Assembly: GCF_021049285.1 (NCBI RefSeq)
Contig: NZ_CP088017.1
Span: 2,863,380-2,927,379, forward strand
Length of the DNA stretch: 64,000 bases
Source of the DNA: Ruania halotolerans
Lineage (GTDB): Bacteria > Actinomycetota > Actinomycetes > Actinomycetales > Beutenbergiaceae
Direction of reading: 5' to 3'
A program made the translations under genes and the position numbers. The notes under the pieces are model-generated. The model was given only the letters and a program-made list of their open reading frames with translations. It had not been told where the DNA came from and searched no databases. Below are positions 7,795 through 17,856 of this stretch, one piece after another. Every line of letters starts with the position of its first letter. The first letter of the stretch is position 1.

Positions 7795-10329
7795 TCAGCG
7801 GTCCCCGCTCACCAGTTCGAGCACTGGCTTCCGGGAGACCCGGAACGCGGGCCATGCCGCGGCGACCACACCCGCTGCGACTGCGACAATCAGCGTCACT
7901 GCCAGACGGGGCCAGGGTAGGACGACGGATGGGATCTCCGTGCCTCCGGCGACATCGATCATCACCCAGCCCAAGCCTGCTGCGACGGCGATACCGATCG
8001 ATGCTGTCACGAACGACAGAAGTGCCATCTCGAGCCGCACAATGCGACGCAACGCGCGGCGAGTCGCGCCGACCGCTCGCAGCAGCCCGATCTCTCCAGA
8101 GCGTTCTTTGATCGCGAGCGCCGTAGTGTTGGCGACTCCGAGCACCGCGATGAAGCTCGCCAGGATGAGCATCCCGTCAATGAAGTTCCCGAACGCTGCG
8201 ATCTCGCTCCCGCTGTTGGCGACGTGTTCGTCTCTGGTCTCAAAGAATGACCCGGGCGTGGCTTCGACCAGCGCCCGAACATCTTCCTCGGCGGCCGCGG
8301 CCGCTCCGTCGTTGAGGTTGACGAACACCAGCGCGTCGAGCAGATGACCGACCGAGGCGTCGAGTGTCGCGGCATCGACGAAGTACAGAGGGGCTTCGAA
8401 ACCACCGGTGCTCCTTTCAACCACAGCGACGATCGGCGCTTCGAGCGTCGTTCTCTCGAATTCGATATCCAGGGTTCCGCCAAGCAGCGTCGGATCATCG
8501 CCGACCACGGCCACGCCTCCCGTGCTCAGGTCGGTGAGGTCTCCGGCGATCGGGTTGAGGTCGACCATGGCGGGCAGTGCCGTCGGGTCGATGCCGCCAA
8601 TCGCCTCAGCTCTTCCTGCCACGATCCCTTCGGCGATAGACAGGGAAGTGACCGCGTCGACGTCGGGCTGCTGAGCAATTCGGTCAGCCAGAGTGGGGTC
8701 GATCGTCGCGAAGTCGGGGGTCGCCGACGTGACCACCAGGTCCGACTTCAGCCCCTCACGGACGTCCGACCCGATGCCGCTGGTCAGAGAGCTCGCGAAG
8801 ATCGCGAAGATCGTCACCATCGCGGTGCCGAGCATCAGCGCGAGCGCCGTCGACGCCGATCGACGGGGGCTCGCAGCCAGGTTGCCCGTTGCGATTGAGC
8901 CAGATACACCGGCGGCGCGGCGGGCCACCGGAGCGCTCCAACGCGCTGTGGCGGTGACGATCGCCGGGCCGCACAACACGAGTGCCGGGATGATGGCAGC
9001 GGCGAGCCCGAGCCACATCGGGCTCGAGGTCCACACAGCGAGCGCTCCTCCAGCGATCGCCGCCGTGGCGAGCACGAGTCCGCTTGCAGTCCGCGCTCGG
9101 CTCACGACCCGGGGTTCCGCCGCGCTTTCACGTAGCGCCTCGATCGGCGCAGTCGCCGCCGCGCGGCGAGCCGGGATCCATGCCGAGAGGATCGTTGCGC
9201 CGACACCGACGGTAGCGGCGATCGCTAGTGAGGTCGTGCTCACTATCGAAGGCCCGGTCAGCAGGCTGACCCCGGTGAGTCCGACGACCCAGCGCAGCGC
9301 GCCCACTCCCGCCACGCCAAGCACGACGCCGAGGAGCGTGGCGATCGTTCCGACGAACACAGACTCGATCACCACTCCACCGAGGACTTGGCGTCGTTCC
9401 GCACCGATCGCACGTAGCAGCCCCGACTCCCGCTGGCGGCGGGCGACGGTAAGGGTGAACGTGTTGAAGATGATCGTGACGCCGATCAACACCGCGACCA
9501 CGGAGAAGGCCAGGAGGAACACGTTCAGGAACTCCAACGGTGACGTCGCGTCGGTCTGCATCGTCTGGATGTAGTCGGGTCCGTGGACGACCTCGGCGTC
9601 GGACAGCGCCGACAGTCGGCGGAGCACCTCGGTGCGGTCGGCTCCCTCCGCGATGCCCACGAGCACCTCGGTCGGCGCCGCCGTGTCAAGCCATGCGGAC
9701 GCCGCTGGGTCGGGCAATAGAACCGTTCGCTGCAGCGGTGCCGCGTCTGTCTGTGCGAACGTTGCGACGCCGGTGACCGTCGCGTCGTGCATGCCCGTCG
9801 CGGTCAGGACCTGGACGGTGTCACCCGGAGCCACGCCTGTGTCGTCGGCGAGCGAACGATCGATCACGATCTCTCCGGCTTCAGTCGGTGCTTGCCCGCT
9901 GGCGAGCTGGAACGGGTTGAGCGCCGGGTCGGCGACCCAGTTGCGACCGATGTCGCTCGCCGTGCCGGTTCCGACCGACGATCCGTCGACGACCAGCTTG
10001 GCGAAACCGACCCATTGCGAGGCGGCTGCGTCGACGCCGTCGACCTCAGCCACGCGCTCAGTGATGTCGGGATCCAGTGATTGCCGAACCGACCTGGCAG
10101 GGTCGCCCGGTCCCCCGCCGGGTTCGCCGAGGGCAACGCCCTGCACCACGGCATCCGTCCCGGCCATCGCTTCGGCGATATCGCTGGCCGCTCGGCCGCG
10201 CATTGAGTCGGACAGCACCAGCGTCGCGACGAGGAACGCCACGGACAGCATGATCGCCGTGGCCGTGAGTACGAACCGCCCCCTACTCGCGAGCACGTTC
10301 CGGGCTGCGCTCCGCACCATCTGGCTCAT
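7795..10329 (-). CDS. FtsX/MacB-family ABC transporter permease
   Basis: About 844 residues. The N-terminal helix (RGRFVLTATAIMLSVAFLVA) is followed by a periplasmic-type MacB core domain. Then comes a first FtsX domain of three helices, a further helix pair, a second extracytoplasmic domain, and a C-terminal FtsX domain containing LGVANTTALAIKERSGEIGL. This is the ten-helix duplicated layout common in actinobacteria. The start ATG 10329 overlaps the ATPase stop (ATGA), so the two are translationally coupled. Such pairs extrude peptides or lipoproteins or do mechanical work in the envelope; the substrate is unknown. Confidence 0.9.
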   Translation of the reverse strand: MSQMVRSAARNVLASRGRFVLTATAIMLSVAFLVATLVLSDSMRGRAASDIAEAMAGTDAVVQGVALGEPGGGPGDPARSVRQSLDPDITERVAEVDGVDAAASQWVGFAKLVVDGSSVGTGTASDIGRNWVADPALNPFQLASGQAPTEAGEIVIDRSLADDTGVAPGDTVQVLTATGMHDATVTGVATFAQTDAAPLQRTVLLPDPAASAWLDTAAPTEVLVGIAEGADRTEVLRRLSALSDAEVVHGPDYIQTMQTDATSPLEFLNVFLLAFSVVAVLIGVTIIFNTFTLTVARRQRESGLLRAIGAERRQVLGGVVIESVFVGTIATLLGVVLGVAGVGALRWVVGLTGVSLLTGPSIVSTTSLAIAATVGVGATILSAWIPARRAAATAPIEALRESAAEPRVVSRARTASGLVLATAAIAGGALAVWTSSPMWLGLAAAIIPALVLCGPAIVTATARWSAPVARRAAGVSGSIATGNLAASPRRSASTALALMLGTAMVTIFAIFASSLTSGIGSDVREGLKSDLVVTSATPDFATIDPTLADRIAQQPDVDAVTSLSIAEGIVAGRAEAIGGIDPTALPAMVDLNPIAGDLTDLSTGGVAVVGDDPTLLGGTLDIEFERTTLEAPIVAVVERSTGGFEAPLYFVDAATLDASVGHLLDALVFVNLNDGAAAAAEEDVRALVEATPGSFFETRDEHVANSGSEIAAFGNFIDGMLILASFIAVLGVANTTALAIKERSGEIGLLRAVGATRRALRRIVRLEMALLSFVTASIGIAVAAGLGWVMIDVAGGTEIPSVVLPWPRLAVTLIVAVAAGVVAAAWPAFRVSRKPVLELVSGDR

Positions 10330-11114
10330 CGCCCCAGGCCCTTCATCACGTCGAGCACCGAATCGGCCGAGGGGGAATCCATCACCTCGTGCACTCGGCC
10401 GTCGACAACGAACACGACGTGGTCGGCCCAAGCAGCGGCGTTCGGATCGTGGGTGACCATCACGATCGACTGATCATGCTCATCGACCGCTGACCGCAGA
10501 AAGCCGAGGATCTCCTGTCCGGACCGGGTGTCGAGGTTGCCGGTCGGCTCGTCGGCGAACACCACCTGCGGCCGGGCGACAAGCGCCCGGGCGATGGCAA
10601 CGCGCTGTTGCTGGCCGCCCGAGAGCTCCGCCGGCCGATGATGCATACGATCACCCAGGCCCAGCATCGACACGACCTGATCGAGCACTTCACCGCTCGG
10701 GCGACGGCCCGACAACGTCAACGGCAGGCAGATGTTCTCCTCGGCCGTGAGCGTCCCCACGAGATTGAACGACTGGAACACGAACCCGATCCGTTCTCGG
10801 CGCAGCATGGTCAGATCGCGGTCGTCGAGGGCCGACAGATCGGTATTGCCGACGAAGGCGCGGCCCGACGTCAGTCGATCCAGCCCGGCGGCGCAGTGCA
10901 TCATCGTCGACTTTCCCGAACCCGACGGGCCCATCACGGCCGTGAACTTCCCCGCCGGGAACGCGATCGTGACGTCGTCGAGAGCAGCGACGGCCGACTG
11001 GCCGGAGCCGTATCGCTTGACTGCTCCGACGAGCATCACCGCAACGTCATCACCGTTGGATGACTGCGCGTTCCCGAACGGATCAACGACTGTGGAATCT
11101 GGATGTGGGGACAC
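10326..11114 (-). CDS. LolD/MacB-type ABC transporter ATP-binding protein
   Basis: About 262 residues with Walker [11 protein letters not shown]-loop region [10 protein letters not shown], signature LSGGQQQR, Walker [10 protein letters not shown] and switch His in VMVTHDP. The DEPTGNLD sequence and the FQSFNL Q-loop are typical of the MacB/LolD subfamily that pairs with FtsX permeases, and the next gene is such a permease. GTG 11114 has GGAGG four bases upstream and is chosen over an upstream methionine at 11213. It heads the four-gene exporter/two-component operon. Confidence 0.92.
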   Translation of the reverse strand: MSPHPDSTVVDPFGNAQSSNGDDVAVMLVGAVKRYGSGQSAVAALDDVTIAFPAGKFTAVMGPSGSGKSTMMHCAAGLDRLTSGRAFVGNTDLSALDDRDLTMLRRERIGFVFQSFNLVGTLTAEENICLPLTLSGRRPSGEVLDQVVSMLGLGDRMHHRPAELSGGQQQRVAIARALVARPQVVFADEPTGNLDTRSGQEILGFLRSAVDEHDQSIVMVTHDPNAAAWADHVVFVVDGRVHEVMDSPSADSVLDVMKGLGR

Positions 11115-11318
11115 GAGACCTCCGAAGAGTGGTTGGTGCCCACCACGATTCCGGCAGCCGCCGGCGGCCGAATCCGCCCACAGAAGGTGACGCGTACTCG
11201 CACGGGAGTACACGAGCGACCCGAACGGCCGACCTTGGTGGCAACGATCGGCCGAGGATGGTGAAGGCAGTCACGCTCGATAACCGCACACCCCAGGCAC
11301 ACGCACCGTTATGTCTAA

Positions 11319-11340
11319 TTCTGTCGGTCAGTAGACAGAA
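11319..11340. promoter_or_regulatory. Inverted repeat upstream of the ROK gene
   Basis: TTCTGTC-(8 bp)-GACAGAA is a perfect 7-bp dyad that ends 50 bp before the ROK regulator start. It is a good candidate operator for that regulator, although it could also serve the divergent ABC operon. Confidence 0.5.
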
Positions 11341-11390
11341 GTTCCGTCACCTATTGACGCAATGCATCGTCCAGCCCCAGACTCCCCCTC

Positions 11391-12557
11391 ATGGCAATGA
11401 CGTCACCCGGTTCGCGGCGCTCCCCCCGTGCCCACCATGAGGCCCGGGTGTTGGATGTGCTTCGAGTGCACGGCAGTGCAAGCCGTGCCCAACTGGCCGC
11501 CAGCACCGGACTGTCCCGGGCGACAATCTCGGCGATCACCTCCGACCTTCGGCAGTCCGGACTCATCATTCGCTCGAACTCGGTTGCCGCACATCCCGGT
11601 GTAGGCCGGACCCCGGAGCGCCTCACGTTGAACCCCGGCTCGTGCGTGATTGTCGGCGTGGAGTTCAGCCACACGCGCGTGACGGTCGCTGTCTCCGACG
11701 TGACACACCGCATTCTCGGATCCAAGGCGCGCGAGCACGGCCGCGACGAGCCATGGGTGCGACGGCTGGGCACAGCGACGGCATTCATCGACTCGCTCGT
11801 TGCCGCACCGTCGGAACCGATCGCCATCGGACTCGGCGTTCCGGGAGCGATCACCGGCCGAGAGACGGTCATGACGGGCCTCGAACAGCAGCTCGGCGAG
11901 AAATACGGTGTGCCGATCCGGATGGAGAACAATGCGCGCCTGGCAGGGCTCGCCGAGTTCTCCTGGGGGGCGGGCCGCGAGATGACGGACCTCATCTACC
12001 TCCGACTGTCCGAGGGTGTCGGAGGCGTGCTGATCGTCGACGGCGAGCCGCGCCTGGGAACCACCGGCTCAGCCGGGGAGCTGGGACACGTCTGTATCAA
12101 TCCGGACGGACCCATCTGCCGGTGCTCGAACCGCGGTTGCCTCGAGGCCTACGTCGGACTGGGCGCCTTGCTCGCCACCGCCGGTGCGAGCTCTGTCCCT
12201 GAGCTCATCGAGGCACTGGACCGCGCCGAACCGGGCGCGCAGGCCGCTATCACCGAGGCAGGTTCGCACATCGGTCTCGTGTTGGCGAACACGTGCCGCA
12301 TCCTGGATCTGTCGTCCATCGTCCTCGGTGGTCCGCTGGCACAGGTCGGCGAGCATCTCGTTCGCGTGGTGAAACAGACGATCATGCGACACGTGCACAG
12401 CACCGCTGCAGAACGCCTGCAGATTCGGGCCGCCGAGCTCGGAAACCTCGATGGCGCCTTGGGCGGTGTCGCGCTAGTACTTCGGGACCGGACGATCCCG
12501 GTCGGAACTCGCCCACTGCCTGCCCACGCTCGACGTACCGCAGACGCAGCGATATGA
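11391..12557 (+). CDS. ROK-family (NagC/XylR-type) transcriptional regulator
   Basis: About 388 residues. The N-terminal winged helix-turn-helix reads ARVLDVLRVHGSASRAQLAA followed by STGLSRATISAITSDL. The ROK sugar-kinase-like domain follows, with the zinc motif CRCSNRGCLE and the GLGVPGAI segment. The phosphate-binding motif at the domain start is degenerate (VGVEFSHTRVT lacks the DxGGT pattern), as expected for a repressor rather than a kinase. The next gene is a secreted GH43 enzyme, so the regulator likely responds to arabinose-type sugars or oligosaccharides. ATG 11391 and ATG 11397 are both possible starts. Confidence 0.9.
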   Translation: MAMTSPGSRRSPRAHHEARVLDVLRVHGSASRAQLAASTGLSRATISAITSDLRQSGLIIRSNSVAAHPGVGRTPERLTLNPGSCVIVGVEFSHTRVTVAVSDVTHRILGSKAREHGRDEPWVRRLGTATAFIDSLVAAPSEPIAIGLGVPGAITGRETVMTGLEQQLGEKYGVPIRMENNARLAGLAEFSWGAGREMTDLIYLRLSEGVGGVLIVDGEPRLGTTGSAGELGHVCINPDGPICRCSNRGCLEAYVGLGALLATAGASSVPELIEALDRAEPGAQAAITEAGSHIGLVLANTCRILDLSSIVLGGPLAQVGEHLVRVVKQTIMRHVHSTAAERLQIRAAELGNLDGALGGVALVLRDRTIPVGTRPLPAHARRTADAAI

Positions 12558-12693
12558 GATCGGCCGCCGTCCTGGCTCTTTGTTCCTGCCCGGTCGATCA
12601 GCGCGGTGGAACTGTCGGGACTTGCCCGGCGATGACGGGCCCGGCACCGGGACAACGAATACGGATGTGTGACATGAACAAGGGAGTAGTGGA

Positions 12694-14991
12694 ATGCGAA
12701 GGTCCATCAGCATCACAGGTGCCCTGGTCTTGCTGGCCGGCCTCCTCGTCCCGGGTCACGGCAACGCACAGGCGGATGACGCAATGACGACCTACACCAA
12801 CCCGGTATCGAGCAGCTTCACCGAGAACTTCGCCGACCCAACGATCATCCGCGGCCAGGACGGCTACTGGTACGCCTACGGCACCAATGGACGGCGCTTC
12901 GAGGGCGACGAGAAGCAGAACATGATGATCAGCAGGTCCCCAGACCTGGTGAACTGGGAGTGGGTCGGCCCGGTCTTCACACCCGAGACGATCCCCACCT
13001 ACGACGGGAAGCCCGCCGATGCGAACCGGCAGTTCTGGGCACCAGAGATCGCCTACCTCGATGGCCGCTACGTGCTCTACTACTCCTACGTCGTCCAGGG
13101 ACCAGGAACCCCGTGGCGGACCGTGGCCGCCGCCACAGCGGAGCATCCGGCGGGCCCGTGGACTGACACGGGCGAGGTCGTCGTCGGCAACGAGACCTGG
13201 GAGGTGCGACCTGGCGTCACGCAGATTCGCAACAACATCGATCCCGAGCTCGTCACGACCCCCGATGGCACGCGCTACCTCTATTACGGGTCGGTCCAGG
13301 GTGGCGTCCGAGTCGTCGAACTCTCTGCCGATGGTTTGCGCGCGGAAGGCGAACCCGTCCAACTGACCGATGCGCACCGCTACGAGGCCCCCTACGTGGT
13401 CTATCGCGACGGGTACTACTACATGTTCCTCTCGGTAATCGGCGGATGTTGTGCGGGCGCTGCATCCGGCTACCCCATCATGGTCGGCCGCTCGACGGAC
13501 CCCACCGGCCCGTTCCTCGATCGCGACGGCCACACGGTCAACGGCCCACAGGGCGGTGGGACACCCGTGCTGGCACCCAACGGCAACGAGTTCGTCAGCA
13601 CCGGCCACAATGCGATCGCCACCGACTTGTCCGGCCAGGACTGGATCGTCAGCCACGCGACCGATCGCTTCACCCCTTACGTGACGGGGACCGAGAACGC
13701 ACGAGGTCTCGCGCTCACGCGTCTCGACTGGATCGACGGATGGCCGATCGGCAACGCCGGTGAAGGCATGCCGTCCGGGCCCACGATCGGACCGGACAAC
13801 AGGTCCTTCATCAACGACCCGTTCGAAGACGGACTCGCCGGCTGGGAGACCGCGGAGGGATGGTCCCATCGTCAGGGACCGACCGGTGGGTACGTTCACA
13901 CGGAATCCGATGCTCCGCTGCGTTCGGCAGTCACCGTCGAGGGTGATCTGCGTGCCCGCGGGCTCGTGCGGTTGTCGGAAGGCACGGGCGGGCGGGCCGG
14001 CCTCTCCCTCCCGGCACAAGGTCGTCACCGCGTGACCGCGACGATCGACCGAGAGTCCGCGCAACTCGTCGTCACCGGCCCACCGGGAAGGAGAAGCCGC
14101 GAAGCCACTGCATCGCTGCCAGCGAACTTCAGCTACGGCACCTGGCACGAGATCGAGATGACCGTCTCCGACGGGCACCTCCGCGTCGCAGTCTCCGAAT
14201 CCGGGCAATACGACCCGGTCGCCGAGATCACGATCGACCTGCCGCGTGGTGTGCGCGATGGGCACGTGACTCTGCAGGCGGCGGGCACCGCTGCCGATTT
14301 CGACGACGTGACTGTCGCGCCCCTGTTCGCTCCAGTGACCGAGGCCGCACCCGACCCCACGGTCGGTTCACTCGATGAGTCCTACTCGGACGAGTTCGAC
14401 GGCGATCTCGCTGCGCAATGGCAGTGGTTGCGTGACCCTGGTGCCACGATCAGCGACGGCGGACTCGACTTCGCCATCCAGCGCTCAACCCTGATCAACC
14501 GGCGACCCCAGGCAGACACACTGCCCTCGCTCCTGCTGCGCGACATGCCAGAGGGCACCTGGACGGCCGAGACAAGAGTGACGGTTCCGTTCGATGACTC
14601 CATCCCCTACGGGTGGCCCCAGGCCGGGCTGATCGCCTACACCGATGATGACGAGTGGGTCGAGCTCGCGTATACGACCCGTGAATCGCGACGCTTCGTC
14701 GCCTTCGCGAGGGAAACCGACAGTGCCGGACCCGTTGCCTACGGGCATGCGGCGCTCGGGCCGAGCCGTGACACGATGTGGCTCCGGCTCAGGCATACGG
14801 TGGCCGCGAACGGCGAGCACCTCTACCGCGCCGCGATCAGCATGGACGGAGAGCACTGGGTCTGGCACGGCACACGTGTGCTCCCGGCCGGTCCGCAGCC
14901 CCAGGTCGGTCTGGTAGCGCAAGATCTGGCACAGCTGCCTGAGCAGGAACCGATCACCGCGCGATTCGACTGGTTCCGTACGTACCGCTAG
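12694..14991 (+). CDS. Secreted GH43 glycosidase (arabinanase-like) with C-terminal beta-sandwich
   Basis: About 765 residues. A Sec signal peptide spans roughly residues 1-26. The five-bladed propeller domain follows with the GH43 catalytic triad in recognisable context: Asp48 (NFADPTII), Asp183 (NNIDPELV) and Glu231 (RYEAPYVV). The NxIDP motif is like that of endo-arabinanases. From about residue 370 there is a LamG-like/jelly-roll segment, and from about 560 a GH43_C2/DUF1349-type sandwich (DEFDGDLAAQWQWLRDP). It probably cleaves arabinan or arabinoxylan outside the cell. It follows the ROK regulator by 136 bp. The exact GH43 subfamily and linkage cannot be fixed by eye. Confidence 0.88.
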   Translation: MRRSISITGALVLLAGLLVPGHGNAQADDAMTTYTNPVSSSFTENFADPTIIRGQDGYWYAYGTNGRRFEGDEKQNMMISRSPDLVNWEWVGPVFTPETIPTYDGKPADANRQFWAPEIAYLDGRYVLYYSYVVQGPGTPWRTVAAATAEHPAGPWTDTGEVVVGNETWEVRPGVTQIRNNIDPELVTTPDGTRYLYYGSVQGGVRVVELSADGLRAEGEPVQLTDAHRYEAPYVVYRDGYYYMFLSVIGGCCAGAASGYPIMVGRSTDPTGPFLDRDGHTVNGPQGGGTPVLAPNGNEFVSTGHNAIATDLSGQDWIVSHATDRFTPYVTGTENARGLALTRLDWIDGWPIGNAGEGMPSGPTIGPDNRSFINDPFEDGLAGWETAEGWSHRQGPTGGYVHTESDAPLRSAVTVEGDLRARGLVRLSEGTGGRAGLSLPAQGRHRVTATIDRESAQLVVTGPPGRRSREATASLPANFSYGTWHEIEMTVSDGHLRVAVSESGQYDPVAEITIDLPRGVRDGHVTLQAAGTAADFDDVTVAPLFAPVTEAAPDPTVGSLDESYSDEFDGDLAAQWQWLRDPGATISDGGLDFAIQRSTLINRRPQADTLPSLLLRDMPEGTWTAETRVTVPFDDSIPYGWPQAGLIAYTDDDEWVELAYTTRESRRFVAFARETDSAGPVAYGHAALGPSRDTMWLRLRHTVAANGEHLYRAAISMDGEHWVWHGTRVLPAGPQPQVGLVAQDLAQLPEQEPITARFDWFRTYR

Positions 14992-15069
14992 ATGGTGTGC
15001 GTCATGAGCCTGGTGACACCAGCGGGGGTGTGAGGGAAGGGAGGCGGATCGAGCGCTGCCGGCGCACCG

Positions 15070-15085
15070 AGGCGCGTCAGCGCCT
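15070..15085. terminator. Small perfect hairpin between convergent genes
   Basis: AGGCGC-GTCA-GCGCCT forms a perfect 6-bp stem with a four-base loop between the convergent GH43 and methyltransferase genes, overlapping the latter's stop. It lacks a T-tract. The same GTCA-loop hairpin occurs in the tRNA-Arg repeat near 1.74 kb. Confidence 0.4.
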
Positions 15086-15667
15086 ATCCGCGAGCATCTG
15101 GAATGCACGACCGGCCATGATGCTGGGAGGATCCCACTCACCAGCGTGCCGGACGGTGAATCCCGCCTCCTTGACGGTTCCGATCAGGCTCCGCGCAGGC
15201 AGCGGCAAAGCTCGAACGTGGCTGGAGATCACCAACTGCCCATCGGCCCGGAGTACTCGGCGAGCCTCGGCGAGCCCCCGGCCGACTGTCGACCACAGGT
15301 GGATGTTGTTGACAGAGACGATGACGTCGACCGAGTCGTCCTCCGCTCCGGTTTCCTCAGCAGTGCCAAAGCCACAAAGGACCTGTCTGCCGGGATGAGC
15401 CTTGATCCGCCTCAACGTCGCCCGCAACATGGGTTCGGAGGGGTCCAGAGCTACGACCCGGGCACCGCACTCGGCAGCCGCGGATACACCCACCCCCGGC
15501 CCGCAGCCGACGACGACTACGCGATCACCGACGCAGGGCGCTGCCAGTTCAACGGCTCGCCGTTCCGTGGCCTCGTTGCCGCGAGCCATCAGAGCACCCC
15601 CGAGATGCCCGAGTAGGCCGCTGGGGGTGGCGAACATCCGGCGGAACATGCGATCGGCGAACGTCAT
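15077..15667 (-). CDS. Class I SAM-dependent methyltransferase
   Basis: About 196 residues. SAM-binding motif I is VVVVGCGPGVGVSAA, followed by an acidic strand end (VALDPSEPML). Motif IV is VDVIVSVNNIHLW. This is a ubiE/arsM-like Methyltransf_11 fold. The start is placed at ATG 15667, which has GAGGGAG just upstream; the frame is open to 15886 but the extra residues are arginine/proline-rich and have no domain. The stop lies within a small hairpin (15070-15085). Substrate unknown. Confidence 0.78.
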   Translation of the reverse strand: MTFADRMFRRMFATPSGLLGHLGGALMARGNEATERRAVELAAPCVGDRVVVVGCGPGVGVSAAAECGARVVALDPSEPMLRATLRRIKAHPGRQVLCGFGTAEETGAEDDSVDVIVSVNNIHLWSTVGRGLAEARRVLRADGQLVISSHVRALPLPARSLIGTVKEAGFTVRHAGEWDPPSIMAGRAFQMLADRR

Positions 15668-15886
15668 CGCTCCCTCGTGGGTGAAGCCGAGGGCTGGCTC
15701 GACCATCAGGTCACCGGACGTCGCCGGACGCGGTGGCCACAGGTTGCACACGAGGAATCCGCCTCCTTGATTGGGCAGATTCAGGGTACGGATCGGCCCC
15801 TGAGGGGGTGAGTGCCAGAAGTCACGCCGACGATGGCGACCTGCACGCTGTGAGCCGGCCGTCCGCCCACGGGGCGGACGACGCAC

Positions 15887-16732
15887 TCACTCAACGAACA
15901 TGGACGGGTCGAGAGCGGACAGGAGCTGAAGCTTCTCGTAGCTCTCGGTCCCGGGCGCCGCCGTGTACACCAGGAGGAAGTGCGACTGGTCTGGATCAAG
16001 GAGCCTCTGGCAAGCCAGGTCCAGTGCTCCGAGCTCGGGGTGGATGAAGTGCTTGTCCTCGCGGGGACGGATGCCCACTTCATGGTCGTTCCACACCTGG
16101 CGGAACTCTTCACTTCGAGCGAGTAACACCTCGGTCAGGTGCGCTGCGCGGGAGGCAGGGCCCCGCAACGTGGTCACCTCGCGCAGGCCCGATACCCACA
16201 TGCGGGTCAGGAAGGAGTGGTCGTCCGGGGCGTAGCGCCGTCTCGAGGTGGGGTCGGTGAACCATCGGTAGCCCATGCTGCGGGATGGCCCGCTGTACGT
16301 GGTCAGATCGCCGGTGAGCGCGACGCCAAGCTCGGTTTGACGCAGGGTCTCGCCGAGTTCGGTGACGATCTCCGCGGGTGTGTCGTGCAGACGGTCGAAG
16401 ATGCGCAGCAAGCCCGGGCTGATGTGCTCACCGGCCGATCCGCGCGTGGGTGGATGGTGCCCGGAGAGCCGGAAGAGATGGTCGCGCTCATCGAGAGTGA
16501 GGTGTAGGCCTTGGGCAATTGCGGCAATCATCTGCTCGGACGGCTGGGGGCCACGCTCGCGCTCGATCCGGGAGTAGTAGTCGGTTGACATGTGGCAGAG
16601 CGATGCCACTTCCTCCCGGCGCAGACCGCTCGTCCGGCGGCGCTGTCCGCGCGGGAGGCCAACGTCTTCGGGTTGCAATGATTCGCGGCGGTGCCGGAGA
16701 AAGTTCGCCAGGCCGGTGCGGTCGATGGTCAC
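15887..16732 (-). CDS. XRE-family regulator with MmyB-like ligand-binding domain
   Basis: About 281 residues. The N-terminal helix-turn-helix contains LANFLRHRRESLQPEDVGLP, then RTSGLRREEVASLCHMSTDY and YSRIERERG, which is the signature of the actinobacterial XRE group with a C-terminal MmyB-like (PAS-like) domain. That domain covers about residues 105-270 (YRWFTDPTSRRRYAPDD; HPELGALDLACQRLLDPDQS). GTG 16732 has GAGGAGG at good spacing. It is divergent from an SDR gene; regulators of this group usually control the adjacent dehydrogenase. The inverted repeats between them are its likely sites. Confidence 0.9.
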   Translation of the reverse strand: MTIDRTGLANFLRHRRESLQPEDVGLPRGQRRRTSGLRREEVASLCHMSTDYYSRIERERGPQPSEQMIAAIAQGLHLTLDERDHLFRLSGHHPPTRGSAGEHISPGLLRIFDRLHDTPAEIVTELGETLRQTELGVALTGDLTTYSGPSRSMGYRWFTDPTSRRRYAPDDHSFLTRMWVSGLREVTTLRGPASRAAHLTEVLLARSEEFRQVWNDHEVGIRPREDKHFIHPELGALDLACQRLLDPDQSHFLLVYTAAPGTESYEKLQLLSALDPSMFVE

Positions 16733-16775
16733 GGACGCCTCCTCGGTGCTAGGACCTTTCTACCGCCAGCGCCCC

Positions 16776-16859
16776 TATCCATCCACGCCTTGACGATCCC
16801 ACGATCGACGCCCGGACTGCTCGGCCCTTCGATCGTGGGATCCTCAGGCCCTGGATAGC
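16776..16859. promoter_or_regulatory. Nested inverted repeats between XRE and SDR genes
   Basis: Perfect 14-bp arms GATCCCACGATCGA (16796-16809) and TCGATCGTGGGATC (16830-16843) are separated by 20 bp. Outside them lies a second dyad, CTATCCA (16776-16782) and TGGATAG (16853-16859), nearly co-centred. The spacing by about three helical turns between inner arm centres would suit a cooperative dimer pair of the divergent XRE regulator. Confidence 0.65.
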
Positions 16860-16911
16860 CCCTTCGGACTCGACGACGGTAGACGCAACGACCCGACGTT
16901 CAGGAGCGACC

Positions 16912-17856
16912 ATGCCACGCAGAATGATCGACATCACCGTCCCCGACCTCTCCGGTACACGCACAGTCATCACCGGAGCCAGTGATGGCATCGGGCTCCG
17001 GATCGCCACAAGACTCGCAGCTGCGGGCGCCGAGGTGATCATGCCCGTGCGCAACCTGCACAAGGGTGAGGCTGCGATCGCCACAATCCGGCAGACGATG
17101 CCACAGGCGAACGTGGCGTTGCGCGAACTCGATCTGTCCTCGCTGAGCTCCGTCGCTGCGCTCGCAGAGGGTCTGCGCAACGAGGACCGGCCCATCCACC
17201 TCCTCGTCAACAACGCCGGCGTGATGACACCACCCGAGAGGCAGACGACCGCCGACGGGTTCGAGCTCCAGTTCGGCACCAACCACCTCGGACATTTCGC
17301 ACTGGTGGCTCACCTCTTCCCGCTGCTACAGGCCGGTCGCGCCCGCGTGACGTCACAAATCAGCATCGCGGCGAACCACGGAGCCATCAACTGGGACGAC
17401 CTGAACTGGGAACAGTCCTACGCTGGTATGAAGGCCTACAGCCAATCGAAGATCGCGTTCGGGCTGTTCGGACTCGAACTCGACCGGCGCAGCCAGGCGG
17501 GCAACTGGGGAATCACGAGCAACATCTCGCACCCTGGCATCGCTCCCACCCGCCTGCTCGCCGCTCGCCCAGAACTCGGCCGCGCTGAGGAAACGAGCGG
17601 GCGACGAATCATCGGCGCACTGGCCAAACGAGGCATTCTGGTCGGTACTGTCGAAACGGCAGGTCTGCCTGCCCTCTACGCCGCGACCTCTCCCGATGCC
17701 ATGCGTGGCGGCCTTTACGGACCGCGCGGTCCGGGCCGCGTGGGCGGCCCTCCTGCAGCGCAGCAGCTCTACTCCCGGCTCCGCAGCGCGGAGGATGCCG
17801 AGCGCATCTGGAGGGCATCCGAAGAGCTCACCGACCTCCGCTTCCCCCGCGGTTGA
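16912..17856 (+). CDS. Short-chain dehydrogenase/reductase (retinol-dehydrogenase-like)
   Basis: About 314 residues. The NAD(P)-binding motif TGASDGIG is at 21-28, the NNAG motif at 100-103, a serine near 151, and the catalytic YxxxK is Tyr176-Lys180 (YSQSK). Length and the D-L-S-S ([11 protein letters not shown]) segment fit the extended RDH11/WWOX-like group. An oxidoreductase acting on an alcohol or carbonyl is expected; substrate unknown. It is divergent from an XRE regulator of the type that normally controls such genes. Confidence 0.9.
   Translation: MPRRMIDITVPDLSGTRTVITGASDGIGLRIATRLAAAGAEVIMPVRNLHKGEAAIATIRQTMPQANVALRELDLSSLSSVAALAEGLRNEDRPIHLLVNNAGVMTPPERQTTADGFELQFGTNHLGHFALVAHLFPLLQAGRARVTSQISIAANHGAINWDDLNWEQSYAGMKAYSQSKIAFGLFGLELDRRSQAGNWGITSNISHPGIAPTRLLAARPELGRAEETSGRRIIGALAKRGILVGTVETAGLPALYAATSPDAMRGGLYGPRGPGRVGGPPAAQQLYSRLRSAEDAERIWRASEELTDLRFPRG

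Noticed and set aside
12598-14265. 555-codon minus-strand frame inside the GH43 gene
   Set aside because: Antisense shadow; the plus strand has signal peptide, GH43 triad and a coherent C-terminal domain.
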